From assembly GCF_027857615.1 (NCBI RefSeq), contig NZ_JAQIFT010000032.1, positions 1 to 24,593 of the forward strand: a stretch of 24,593 bases of DNA, in the 5' to 3' direction. Made by a program: the position numbers and the translations under genes. This document shows positions 1 through 6,705 of the stretch, in pieces. Numbering within the stretch: the first letter of the stretch is position 1; the number at the start of each line of letters is the position of its first letter. The notes below the pieces were generated by a model. It was not told the DNA's origin and did no database searches. It saw nothing but the letters and a program-made list of their open reading frames with translations. The DNA comes from Holtiella tumoricola (GTDB taxonomy: Bacteria > Bacillota > Clostridia > Lachnospirales > Cellulosilyticaceae).

Positions 1-5
1 ATGTG

Positions 6-29
6 GGCATCCGAGAGGATGTCTTTTTT
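6..29 (+). terminator. Terminator of an upstream transcript
   Basis: GGCATCC, a GAGA loop and GGATGTC form a 7-bp stem with one G-U pair, followed directly by a run of six T. It probably ends a gene or RNA lying left of the window. Confidence 0.6.
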
Positions 30-187
30 GTTGTACAGATTTATATAGAGATATTAGATGAATATTTACTGAGTTATACGCATCTATGAATCTTTTTATA
101 AAAGATGATATAAAAACAAAAGAAATGACTTAAGCTTAGGATAATACTAGATATGAAGCTTGAATAAAATGAATAGCACTAAATACA

Positions 188-236
188 AGCCATGGATTAC
201 TTATATTTATATAAGAGTAATTCATGGCTCTTTTAT
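188..236. terminator. Stem-loop terminator in the leading intergenic region
   Basis: AGCCATGGATTACT pairs with AGTAATTCATGGCT (14 bp, one G-U) and is followed by CTTTTATT. No gene is visible between this and the terminator at 6-29, so it may end an unrecognised short RNA or be a second terminator for the upstream gene. The remaining sequence from 30 to about 560 is AT-rich and I see no gene in it. Confidence 0.55.
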
Positions 237-563
237 TATAGATAGCATCTGACTTTATTTTGAACAAATCAAAGGTTTAGAATGTATATCTAAAATAAAA
301 GAATAAGAATAGCAAAAGAAATGCAAACTAATATGGTATTTAAAATTACTGATTATAAAGTATGGAAAATCTAACCTATTTCATAGGAAAATTGAACAAT
401 AGGGTAATAAATCTTAAGGTATATGTGCATAAAAATGATGATGAATACTAGTTAATATGTATATGTGATAAAAATTTAACCTTATTATTAGGTGTATATA
501 TACATTTACTGATATTATTTTTTGTTTAAAATAATAGAAATGTACATTTTGCCTAATATATGA

Positions 564-591
564 TTGTAAAAACTAGATAAACTGGTATAAT
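564..591 (+). promoter_or_regulatory. Promoter of the PTS/mupG/nagB operon
   Basis: A TTGTAA -35 box (564-569), a 16-bp spacer and a perfect TATAAT -10 box (586-591) preceded by TG (extended -10) are visible. The start point would fall near 598, just before the operator cluster, giving a leader of about 100 nt before the IIB gene. Confidence 0.6.
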
Positions 592-600
592 AAAAGCAAG

Positions 601-648
601 TGGTATATACCAGATGTATATACCGGATGTATATACCGGACTATACCA
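601..648. promoter_or_regulatory. Tandem operator cluster (TATATACC repeats)
   Basis: A perfect 12-bp palindrome TGGTATATACCA (601-612) is followed by two copies of TGTATATACCGG (615-626, 628-639) and a last half site CTATACCA (641-648). The TATACC cores lie 13, 13 and 10 bp apart. The palindrome has the form of sites bound by the GntR/HutC (NagR/YvoA, DasR) regulators, and such a regulator is encoded in this operon at 4783-5451. The sites lie directly at the predicted transcription start, so repression by blocking RNA polymerase is likely. Binding by that regulator is inferred. Confidence 0.6.
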
Positions 649-698
649 AGCGTAAGATTATTAACTTTATGTTTATTTATTATAAGGAGGACTAAGAA

Positions 699-1004
699 AT
701 GCATAAAATTTTATTAGTATGTTCAGCAGGGATGTCTACAAGTTTATTAGTTAAAAAAATGGAGGAAGCTGCTAAAGAGATGAACGTGGAAGCTAAAATC
801 TGGGCAGTAGGCGATGCAGAAAGTGATAGCAACGTTGGCGAAGCAGATATTATCTTATTAGGACCACAAGTAAGATACTTATTAAGTAAAATGCAAGATA
901 AAGTAGAAGGTAAAAAGCCAGTACAAGTTATTAACATGATGCACTATGGTACTATGAACGGTAAAAAAGTATTAGAAGAAGCATTAGCAACTTTACAAGG
1001 ATAA
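699..1004 (+). CDS. PTS lactose/cellobiose-family IIB component
   Basis: This 101-aa protein is a cytoplasmic phosphocarrier of a sugar phosphotransferase system. It accepts phosphate from IIA and passes it to the sugar during transport by IIC. The N-terminus carries the family's P-loop-like phosphocysteine motif CSAGMSTS, with Cys-8 as the phosphorylation site, and the length matches CelA/ChbB proteins. An AAGGAGG site at 684-690 places the ATG at 699 well. It is the first gene of an operon that runs through IIC and IIA to the mupG homologue, a GntR regulator and nagB. Members of this PTS class carry cellobiose, lactose or chitobiose; the neighbours here argue for an amino-sugar disaccharide, but the exact substrate cannot be read from the sequence. 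Confidence 0.93.
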   Translation: MHKILLVCSAGMSTSLLVKKMEEAAKEMNVEAKIWAVGDAESDSNVGEADIILLGPQVRYLLSKMQDKVEGKKPVQVINMMHYGTMNGKKVLEEALATLQG

Positions 1005-1040
1005 ATATAAAATCAAAAAATATAAGGGGATGAGATAGCT

Positions 1041-2312
1041 ATGACAGAATGGTTAGAGAAACACTTTTTACCAGTTGCAGCTAAAATAGGTGCTGAAAAA
1101 CATTTAGTAGCTATACGTGATGCATTCATTTCAATCATGCCAATTACAATGGCAGGAGCTGTAGCAACATTATTAAATGTATTTTTTAGAGATTTACCAA
1201 CACAATTTGGATGGACAGGATTTGTAGATACTATGAGTCCAATCATCGGCATTAACTCCAACGTATGGTGGGGAACACTTGCTATTCTTTCACTTGTGTT
1301 TGTTTTCTCTTTAGGATATAACTTATCAAAAGCATATGATGTAAGTCCATTACCAGGTGGATTAATTGCTTTTGCTGCACTTATTACACAAATGCCACAA
1401 ACAACAGCTGATGGCAGCATGTGGGGCTATATTAACTGGTCATATACACAAGCATCAGGATTATTTACAGCTTTATTTATTGGATTTATTGCAACATTTA
1501 TTTATATCAAATTAGTAAAATCTAAAGTAACGATCAAGTTACCAGATTCAGTACCACCAGCAGTAAGTCGTGCTTTTACTGCAATCATACCAGGTTTAAT
1601 TGCTATTTATGTTATTGGTACTTTAGCATATGTAGTAAATGCTTTTACAGGCATGCCTATTAATGATGTAATTTCAAAATACGTACAAATGCCATTCTTA
1701 GGATTATCACAAGGCTTAATAAGCGTTGTCATTACAGTATTTGCAGTACAACTTTTATGGATGTTCGGATTACATGGAAGTAATGTTCTTGCACCTGTAT
1801 TAGATGGTATCTACCTTACAGCTTTAAATGAAAACAACGTTGCATTTATGCAAGGAGCAGAATTACCTTACATGTGGACAAGAGGTTCATTTGATGCATT
1901 TGTTTGGTTAGGTGGAGCAGGATGTTCACTTGCCCTAATTATTGCAATTCTTATTTTCTCTAAAAAAGAAGAATCAAGAACAGTAGCAAAACTTTCTGCA
2001 CCGATGGGTGTATTTAATATCAACGAACCAGTTACATTTGGATTACCAGTTGTATTAAACCCTATTTACTTTATTCCTTCTATAGGAATTCCTATTATTT
2101 TAACAATAATAGCATACGTTTGTACTTCTATTGGTTTAATCCCACCAACATTTGTTGCGGTACCATGGATTATGCCACCAGTAATTTATGCATTCTTTGC
2201 AACTGGAGGTAGCCTGATGGCTGCACTAGTCGCTTTAGTTAACTTAATTATTGCGGTTGCGCTTTATGCACCATTCGTATTATTGGCAAACAAGGCAGAT
2301 AGCCAAGTATAA
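1041..2312 (+). CDS. PTS lactose/cellobiose-family IIC membrane component
   Basis: This 423-aa integral membrane protein is the permease that binds the sugar and moves it across the membrane while IIB phosphorylates it. It shows about ten hydrophobic segments, the FGLHGSN motif (His-245) and the GVFNINEP motif (Glu-329). These fit the substrate-contacting His and Glu known, as I recall, from ChbC-type structures. It starts 36 nt after the IIB stop behind an AAGGGGATGAG site. A stem-loop in the gap after it separates it from the IIA gene. Family membership is secure. Chitobiose, cellobiose or a MurNAc-GlcNAc-type disaccharide are all possible substrates. Confidence 0.93.
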   Translation: MTEWLEKHFLPVAAKIGAEKHLVAIRDAFISIMPITMAGAVATLLNVFFRDLPTQFGWTGFVDTMSPIIGINSNVWWGTLAILSLVFVFSLGYNLSKAYDVSPLPGGLIAFAALITQMPQTTADGSMWGYINWSYTQASGLFTALFIGFIATFIYIKLVKSKVTIKLPDSVPPAVSRAFTAIIPGLIAIYVIGTLAYVVNAFTGMPINDVISKYVQMPFLGLSQGLISVVITVFAVQLLWMFGLHGSNVLAPVLDGIYLTALNENNVAFMQGAELPYMWTRGSFDAFVWLGGAGCSLALIIAILIFSKKEESRTVAKLSAPMGVFNINEPVTFGLPVVLNPIYFIPSIGIPIILTIIAYVCTSIGLIPPTFVAVPWIMPPVIYAFFATGGSLMAALVALVNLIIAVALYAPFVLLANKADSQV

Positions 2313-2340
2313 TCATTACCATTAGATAAAAAACATAACG

Positions 2341-2386
2341 ATAAGGATTGAGAGAAGGATTTATATTAACTTCGATCAATCCTTAT
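2341..2386 (+). repeat. Intercistronic stem-loop between IIC and IIA genes
   Basis: ATAAGGATTGA (2341-2351) and TCAATCCTTAT (2376-2386) are perfect inverted repeats of 11 bp with a 24-nt loop. There is no good T tract, so it is more likely an mRNA stability or processing element than a strong terminator. It lies in the only wide gap (141 bp) inside the PTS genes. Confidence 0.5.
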
Positions 2387-2453
2387 TTATAAGAGAGAAG
2401 ATTTAATTATAAAAGAAAATTTACTATAAAAATAAGATAGGTAGGATAACAAC

Positions 2454-2768
2454 ATGGAAGAATTAGAATTATTATGTTTTGAAATTATTGCTAACGTAGG
2501 AAATGCAAGATCTTTATATATTGAAGCAATTCGTGCTGCTAAAACTGGAGATTTTGAAAAAGCTGAGCTTTTAATTAAAGAAGGTGAAGAATCTTTCGAG
2601 CTAGGTCATAAAGCTCACGCAAACTTAATTGTAAAAGAAGCTAATGGAGAACCTGTTAAAGTAGGTGTACTTTTATTACATGCAGAGGATCAATTAATGA
2701 GCGCAGAAGGATTTAAAATCATTGCAAATGAATTCATTGACCTTTACAAAAAATTAGAAGACAAATAA
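2454..2768 (+). CDS. PTS lactose/cellobiose-family IIA component
   Basis: This 104-aa all-helical protein takes phosphate from HPr and hands it to IIB. The motif LLLHAEDQLM carries His-76, the expected phosphorylation site, and Asp-79, the metal-binding Asp of the LacA/ChbA trimer. Length matches the family. The gene follows the IIC gene after a 141-bp gap that holds a stem-loop, so it is likely cotranscribed but might be expressed at a different level. No HPr or enzyme I gene is in the window; those are general components and would be encoded elsewhere. Confidence 0.93.
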   Translation: MEELELLCFEIIANVGNARSLYIEAIRAAKTGDFEKAELLIKEGEESFELGHKAHANLIVKEANGEPVKVGVLLLHAEDQLMSAEGFKIIANEFIDLYKKLEDK

Positions 2769-2796
2769 GAATACGAGCAATAAAGGAGCACTAAAT

Positions 2797-3012
2797 ATGA
2801 TTTATATAAATTGTCCACTTAAACAAGACTACATCATTGACTTACTAGAAAACAATAATGGTGATATTCACTATAAATTTGTAACTAAAGTGGGTATGAA
2901 AATGCAATTTGAAGTAGATACAACAGATTTAGATGCAGCAATAGCTACGGCAAAGTCATTAATTAAATCAACAGAAGTAGGCAGTGTTCTTTACTTTCAA
3001 GTAACAAAATAA
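2797..3012 (+). CDS. Small conserved-looking protein of unknown function in the PTS operon
   Basis: I do not recognise this 71-aa protein. It has no signal peptide or membrane segment. Alternating hydrophobic stretches (about residues 1-5, 27-41, 63-70) around two helical stretches suggest a compact alpha/beta fold. An AAAGGAG site sits 9 nt before the ATG and the gene follows the IIA gene by 28 nt, so it is cotranscribed. It could be a small regulator or partner of the PTS; this is only position-based inference. Confidence 0.7.
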   Translation: MIYINCPLKQDYIIDLLENNNGDIHYKFVTKVGMKMQFEVDTTDLDAAIATAKSLIKSTEVGSVLYFQVTK

Positions 3013-3032
3013 GTAAGGTAGAGGTGTAACGT

Positions 3033-3182
3033 ATGAAAAGCTGGGGACTGGCACTTGCAAGTTTGGGATGTATAAGTATTATGGTAGGGCCTGCATTAGT
3101 GGAGAATTACTTATGGATGATTGTACAAGGCATCTTACTTCTGATCATTGGATTTGTATTATTGAAAAAGGGTAAGAGCTAA
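3033..3182 (+). CDS. 49-aa two-helix membrane protein
   Basis: The reading frame encodes 49 residues: a start MKSWGLALA, a first hydrophobic stretch (about 5-22), a short polar turn (VENY) and a second hydrophobic stretch (about 28-44), ending in basic KKGKS. It is a small helical-hairpin inner-membrane protein with a positively charged tail. A GAGGTG ribosome site lies 6 nt upstream, and the gene fits exactly between its neighbours (20-nt and 12-nt gaps), which supports it being real. I do not recognise the family. Position suggests a small partner of the PTS permease. Confidence 0.65.
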   Translation: MKSWGLALASLGCISIMVGPALVENYLWMIVQGILLLIIGFVLLKKGKS

Positions 3183-3194
3183 GGAGGATAAGTC

Positions 3195-3635
3195 ATGCAT
3201 GTAGAAAAAGTGCTTAAAGTAGGTGCAGAAGAATTTTTTGAACAGATTAGTCATTCTGTAGAACAAGATATTTATGCTACAACAAATAAGAAGGTAAAGG
3301 TTGACCAGCTAAAAGAAGGCTTTACCTATGAAAAGAATTTAAATAATAAAGTCGGTAAAAGTAATAGAGTAACAGTTGAAATAGTAGAAATACATTCACC
3401 TTCATCCTATATAGCAAAATTTACGAGTAGAGATGGAACAAATACAATAAGTTATCGTATCGAAGAACTAGGCCCACAGCAAATAAAAGTCTATTATCAA
3501 GAAGATTTTAAGGGTGCTACAAAAGCAAAAAATCTTAATGCAAAAATCATGCAACTCTTATATAATTTTAATAGTAAAAAGAGAACAAATAAGTTATTAT
3601 GTAATATAGAAACTTATATTATTGACAATAGATAA
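3195..3635 (+). CDS. DUF3284 domain protein
   Basis: This 146-aa soluble protein resembles the DUF3284 family, known to me mainly from Lactobacillales and Clostridia genomes next to lactose/cellobiose-class PTS genes. It has the characteristic N-terminal segment in which a short strand is followed by FFEQISHSVEQDI and a KLxxGFTYEKN-like stretch, then beta-rich sequence and a C-terminal helix (about 110-145). The fold may be START/SRPBCC-like. No catalytic motif is visible and no function is established. An AAGGAGG site precedes the ATG. The 12-nt gap to the 49-aa gene argues for the same operon. Confidence 0.65.
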   Translation: MHVEKVLKVGAEEFFEQISHSVEQDIYATTNKKVKVDQLKEGFTYEKNLNNKVGKSNRVTVEIVEIHSPSSYIAKFTSRDGTNTISYRIEELGPQQIKVYYQEDFKGATKAKNLNAKIMQLLYNFNSKKRTNKLLCNIETYIIDNR

Positions 3636-3674
3636 AGACACTGTGGGAGAGATAACGACATTTTAGGAGGCAAC

Positions 3675-4766
3675 ATGAAAAGATTAGGAATATCTCTTTA
3701 TCCACGCTATGAAACGTTAGATAAAGATAAGGCATATATCACATTAGCAGCCAAATATGGCGTAAAAAGAATATTTTCTTGTTTAATTAGTTCTAGCGAA
3801 CATAACACAGCAGACCAAATTAAAGATTTATATAAACAACTTACAGCACACGCACATCAATACAATATGGAGTTTATTGTAGACGTAGCACCTGTTATAT
3901 TTGAAAAGTTAAATATACCAGCTTATGATATGACTTATTTCCATGAAATAGGTGTAGATGGTATCCGCTTAGATGAAGGCTTTAATGGTCACAATGAAGC
4001 ACTGATGAGCTATAATCCTTATGGATTAAAAATAGAGATTAATGCAAGCTTAGGTACAAAGTATTTAGACTATATCTTAAGTTATAAAGGAAATAAAGAA
4101 AACATTATTACCTGTCATAATTTTTATCCTCAAAAATATACTGGATTAAGTTATGAGCATTTCAAAAAATGTAGTGAAGATATCAAGAAACATGATGTTC
4201 CAGTAGCTGCATTCGTTTCTAGTCAAGAACCAGGCACATATGGTCCATGGCCAGTAAATGAAGGATTATGTACATTAGAAGAGCATCGTTTCTTACCGAT
4301 AGATGTACAAGCTAGACATTTATTTGCAACAGGTTTAGTAGATGATGTTATTATTGCTAATGTTTATGCTAGTGAAGAAGAATTAAGCAGCCTTGCAAAG
4401 ATAAATCCTAATAAGTTAAGCTTTACAATTGATAAGGAAGTTGACTTATCAGAGGTTGAAGAAAAGATTTTATACGAGCACTTACATTTTGTACGTGGTG
4501 ATATGAGCGAATACATGGCAAGAAGTACAATGACACGTATTACTTTTGCAAATGAATCAATACCTCCTAAAAATACGAGAGATTTAAAACGTGGTGACGT
4601 TGTTATCCTTAATGACCAATATGGTAGATATAAGGGAGAAATGCACATTATCTTAAGGGATATGCCTAACGAAGGCAATAAAAATGTAATAGGGCATATT
4701 GCAAACAACGAACATATGCTATTAGATTTTATTGAACCATGGGTGGTCTTTGAATTTATAAAATAG
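3675..4766 (+). CDS. mupG: MupG/DUF871 family, probable 6-phospho-N-acetylmuramidase (GH170)
   Basis: This 363-aa cytoplasmic protein belongs to the DUF871 family. Staphylococcus aureus MupG, the characterised member, cleaves MurNAc-6-P-GlcNAc imported by a PTS into MurNAc-6-P and GlcNAc. The N-terminal two thirds is a TIM barrel (MKRLGISLYP start, GIRLDEGF near 96-103, and the family signature CHNFYPQKYTGLS at 147-159), followed by a C-terminal cyclophilin-like domain from about residue 240. An AGGAGG site lies just upstream. It shares the operon with a lactose-class PTS and nagB, so it probably splits the phosphorylated disaccharide delivered by that PTS. Substrate is inferred; S. aureus MupG is partnered by a glucose-class transporter instead. 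Confidence 0.8.
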   Translation: MKRLGISLYPRYETLDKDKAYITLAAKYGVKRIFSCLISSSEHNTADQIKDLYKQLTAHAHQYNMEFIVDVAPVIFEKLNIPAYDMTYFHEIGVDGIRLDEGFNGHNEALMSYNPYGLKIEINASLGTKYLDYILSYKGNKENIITCHNFYPQKYTGLSYEHFKKCSEDIKKHDVPVAAFVSSQEPGTYGPWPVNEGLCTLEEHRFLPIDVQARHLFATGLVDDVIIANVYASEEELSSLAKINPNKLSFTIDKEVDLSEVEEKILYEHLHFVRGDMSEYMARSTMTRITFANESIPPKNTRDLKRGDVVILNDQYGRYKGEMHIILRDMPNEGNKNVIGHIANNEHMLLDFIEPWVVFEFIK

Positions 4767-4782
4767 ATTGGGTAGGGGTAGG

Positions 4783-5451
4783 ATGAACGAGATAGAGAAA
4801 CCGGTTTATATACAAGTAATTGAAAACTTAAAAGAAGAGATTATGCATAAATGTCCAAATGAGCCTATTATGTCTGAAAGAGAATTGGCATTACACTTTA
4901 ACATCAGTCGTATGACAGCTAGAAAAGCTGTAGATGCTCTAGTTAATGATGGCTATTTATATCGTATTAAAAATAAAGGGACATTTGTAGCAGATAAAAC
5001 TTTATATAAATCAAATACATTATATGAGGAGCATGAAGATACAGTCTATAAAAATCTATACTTTAATGTTATACCAGCAGATAAAGAAATTGCTGAAAAA
5101 CTTAATGTAAAGGTTGAAGAACTAATTCTTAAAATAGTTAGGACTGCACATTACAAAGGTCAGCCACAAACACTAGATGAAATATATTTTGTAAAAAAAT
5201 ATTTGAGTAGTGATGATATTGCTAACATTAGTAAGGTAGTAGATATAAAGAAGTGTATCAATGAAAGTGTTGTAGAACAACGCTTTTATCCTATGATTGT
5301 ACCATTCAAATATGCAGTTTTATTAGAAATTGCGCAAGGTACACCTATTATTAATGTACAAAGTATTATGCGTAATCATTTAGGTGTTCCTACCCTATTC
5401 TTTTCAAGCTACCTTAATCCACATCAAGTAACCATTCAGATTAAGAATTAA
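4783..5451 (+). CDS. GntR/HutC-type transcriptional regulator with UTRA domain
   Basis: This protein of about 222 aa has an N-terminal winged helix (PVYIQVIENLKEEI, then SERELALHFNISRMTARKA and the wing GTFVAD, about residues 5-70) and a C-terminal UTRA effector domain (about 85-220). Relatives NagR/YvoA and DasR bind palindromes of the TGGTNTANACCA type and release them on binding amino-sugar phosphates. The ATG at 4783 is preferred over the TTG at 4768 because the purine-rich GGTAGGGG sequence lies just ahead of it and nothing lies ahead of the TTG. The operator cluster at 601-648 is its likely target, and GlcNAc-6-P, GlcN-6-P or a phosphorylated disaccharide its likely inducer. Confidence 0.88.
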   Translation: MNEIEKPVYIQVIENLKEEIMHKCPNEPIMSERELALHFNISRMTARKAVDALVNDGYLYRIKNKGTFVADKTLYKSNTLYEEHEDTVYKNLYFNVIPADKEIAEKLNVKVEELILKIVRTAHYKGQPQTLDEIYFVKKYLSSDDIANISKVVDIKKCINESVVEQRFYPMIVPFKYAVLLEIAQGTPIINVQSIMRNHLGVPTLFFSSYLNPHQVTIQIKN

Positions 5452-5500
5452 AATATACAATGAATCGTATTATAATAGAGGTAAAGGAGGAGGATAATAT

Positions 5501-6220
5501 ATGTTAATTATTAAAGCATCAAGCTATGAGGACTTAAGCCGTAAAGCAGCAAATATTATTTCAGCACAGGTTATTTTAAATAAGAAAAGTGTATTAGGAT
5601 TGGCAACAGGATCTTCACCTTTAGGAGTATATAAGCAACTAATAGATTGGTATAACAAAAATGATATTGATTTTTCATCAGTAACTACAGTTAACTTAGA
5701 TGAATATTTAACTTTATCAGGTGATAATGTACAAAGCTATCGTTACTTTATGAATCAAAACTTTTTTGACCATATTAATGTTAAAAAAGAAAATACTCAT
5801 GTGCCAAATGGATTAGCAACAAATTTAGAAGCAGAATGTATAAGATATGATGAACTTATTGAGAATCTAGGTGGTATAGATGTTCAACTCTTAGGTATCG
5901 GACATAATGGTCATATTGGTTTTAATGAACCAGATGAAGCTTTTGAAAAAATGACTCATGTAGTTGATTTAGGTGAAACGACAATAGAAGCTAATACAAG
6001 ATTTTTTGAAAGCAGAGATGAAGTACCTCGTCAAGCAATTACAATGGGTATTAAATCTATTATGCAAGCTAAAAAAATCATCTTAATAGCAAGTGGAAAT
6101 GATAAATTAGATATTTTAAGAAAAGCACTTAAGGGACCAATTGTTCCACAAGTTCCAGCATCTATTTTACAACTCCATCCGAATTTAACAGTTATTTATT
6201 GCTGTGACGAAGAAATTTAA
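5501..6220 (+). CDS. nagB: Glucosamine-6-phosphate deaminase
   Basis: This 239-aa enzyme converts glucosamine-6-phosphate to fructose-6-phosphate and ammonia, feeding amino sugars into glycolysis. Visible motifs are the phosphate-binding LATGSSPLG, NLDEY with the catalytic Asp-67, and GIGHNGHIGFNEP with His-138 and Glu-143. It is short, as in Firmicutes, lacking the allosteric C-terminal extension of the E. coli enzyme. It is the last gene of the PTS operon, behind an AAAGGAGGAGG site. The deacetylase NagA, needed to make its substrate from GlcNAc-6-P, is not in the window. Confidence 0.95.
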   Translation: MLIIKASSYEDLSRKAANIISAQVILNKKSVLGLATGSSPLGVYKQLIDWYNKNDIDFSSVTTVNLDEYLTLSGDNVQSYRYFMNQNFFDHINVKKENTHVPNGLATNLEAECIRYDELIENLGGIDVQLLGIGHNGHIGFNEPDEAFEKMTHVVDLGETTIEANTRFFESRDEVPRQAITMGIKSIMQAKKIILIASGNDKLDILRKALKGPIVPQVPASILQLHPNLTVIYCCDEEI

Positions 6221-6238
6221 AGAAATCATAAAAAAGAC

Positions 6239-6267
6239 TTGACCTATGTAGGCAAATGGTGTAACAT
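6239..6267 (+). promoter_or_regulatory. Promoter of the 5S rRNA-tRNA unit
   Basis: TTGACC (6239-6244), a 17-bp spacer and TAACAT (6262-6267) lie about 40 bp ahead of the 5S gene. It shows that the 5S/tRNA pair is transcribed independently of nagB. Confidence 0.65.
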
Positions 6268-6306
6268 AGTAGAAGTCGTCAAGTGAATAACACAAGACGG
6301 AAATAT

Positions 6307-6425
6307 TTTTGGTGGCGATGCGACTAGGGGACACACCCGTTCCCATACCGAACACGTAGGTTAAGACCTAGTCGGCCGATGGTACTTGTCTGGAGACGGA
6401 CCGGGAGAGTAGGTGGCTGCCAAAA
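6307..6425 (+). rRNA. rrf: 5S ribosomal RNA
   Basis: About 118 nt with the typical bacterial 5S landmarks: a terminal stem TTTTGGTGGC pairing with GCTGCCAAAA, the loop B/C segment CACCCGTTCCCATACCGAACAC, and the GAGAGTAGG element near the 3' end. No 16S or 23S gene is near, so this is an orphan 5S copy followed 28 nt later by an initiator tRNA. The exact ends are estimated from helix I. Confidence 0.95.
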
Positions 6426-6453
6426 TTTTTTTATAAGTATAACAATATAATGA

Positions 6454-6526
6454 CGCGGAGTGGAGCAGTTGGCAGCTCGTCGGGCTCATAACCCGAAGGT
6501 CTCAGGTTCAAGTCCTGACTCCGCAA
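6454..6526 (+). tRNA. Initiator tRNA-fMet (CAT)
   Basis: The 73-nt cloverleaf has a CAT anticodon and both hallmarks of an initiator: an unpaired C1-A72 at the end of the acceptor stem (CGCGGAG against CTCCGCA) and three G-C pairs (GGG/CCC) closing the anticodon loop. The discriminator base is A. CCA is not encoded, since TTTG follows, so it must be added after transcription. It is cotranscribed with the 5S rRNA. Confidence 0.95.
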
Positions 6527-6531
6527 TTTGT

Positions 6532-6582
6532 AAAAGGCTTTGTCCAATTAATCTTAGTGATTAGTTGGACAAAGCCTTTTTT
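6532..6582 (+). terminator. Strong terminator of the 5S-tRNA unit
   Basis: A 22-bp stem with one G-U pair (6532-6553 with 6559-6580), a 5-nt loop and a T-rich tail. Its length and the A tract on its 5' side make it one of the strongest terminators in the window. Confidence 0.9.
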
Positions 6583-6634
6583 GCGTTAGAAACAAAAAGT
6601 CAGCAGTTTAGAAAAAACGTGAAAAAACTTTTCA

Positions 6635-6664
6635 TTGATTCCCCTAAGCTAGCATATATATACA
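6635..6664 (+). promoter_or_regulatory. Probable promoter of the ABC/murQ operon
   Basis: TTGATT (6635-6640) with TATATA at 6657-6662 (16-bp spacer) or TATACA at 6659-6664 (18-bp spacer), about 45 bp ahead of the lipoprotein gene. The sequence downstream (TGTAC at 6666, GTGTACC at 6684) might hold an operator, but it is not clearly symmetric. Confidence 0.45.
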
Positions 6665-6705
6665 CTGTACAACAACATTTAGGGTGTACCAAAAGGGGGA
6701 TATAA

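Noticed and set aside
5464..5476. TATAAT-like box as a separate nagB promoter
   Set aside because: A start from it would fall inside the ribosome site of nagB, and no -35 box is placed properly.
6600..6640. Catabolite-responsive cre site near AAAAAACGTGAAAAAAC
   Set aside because: The match to the cre consensus is too poor and not symmetric.
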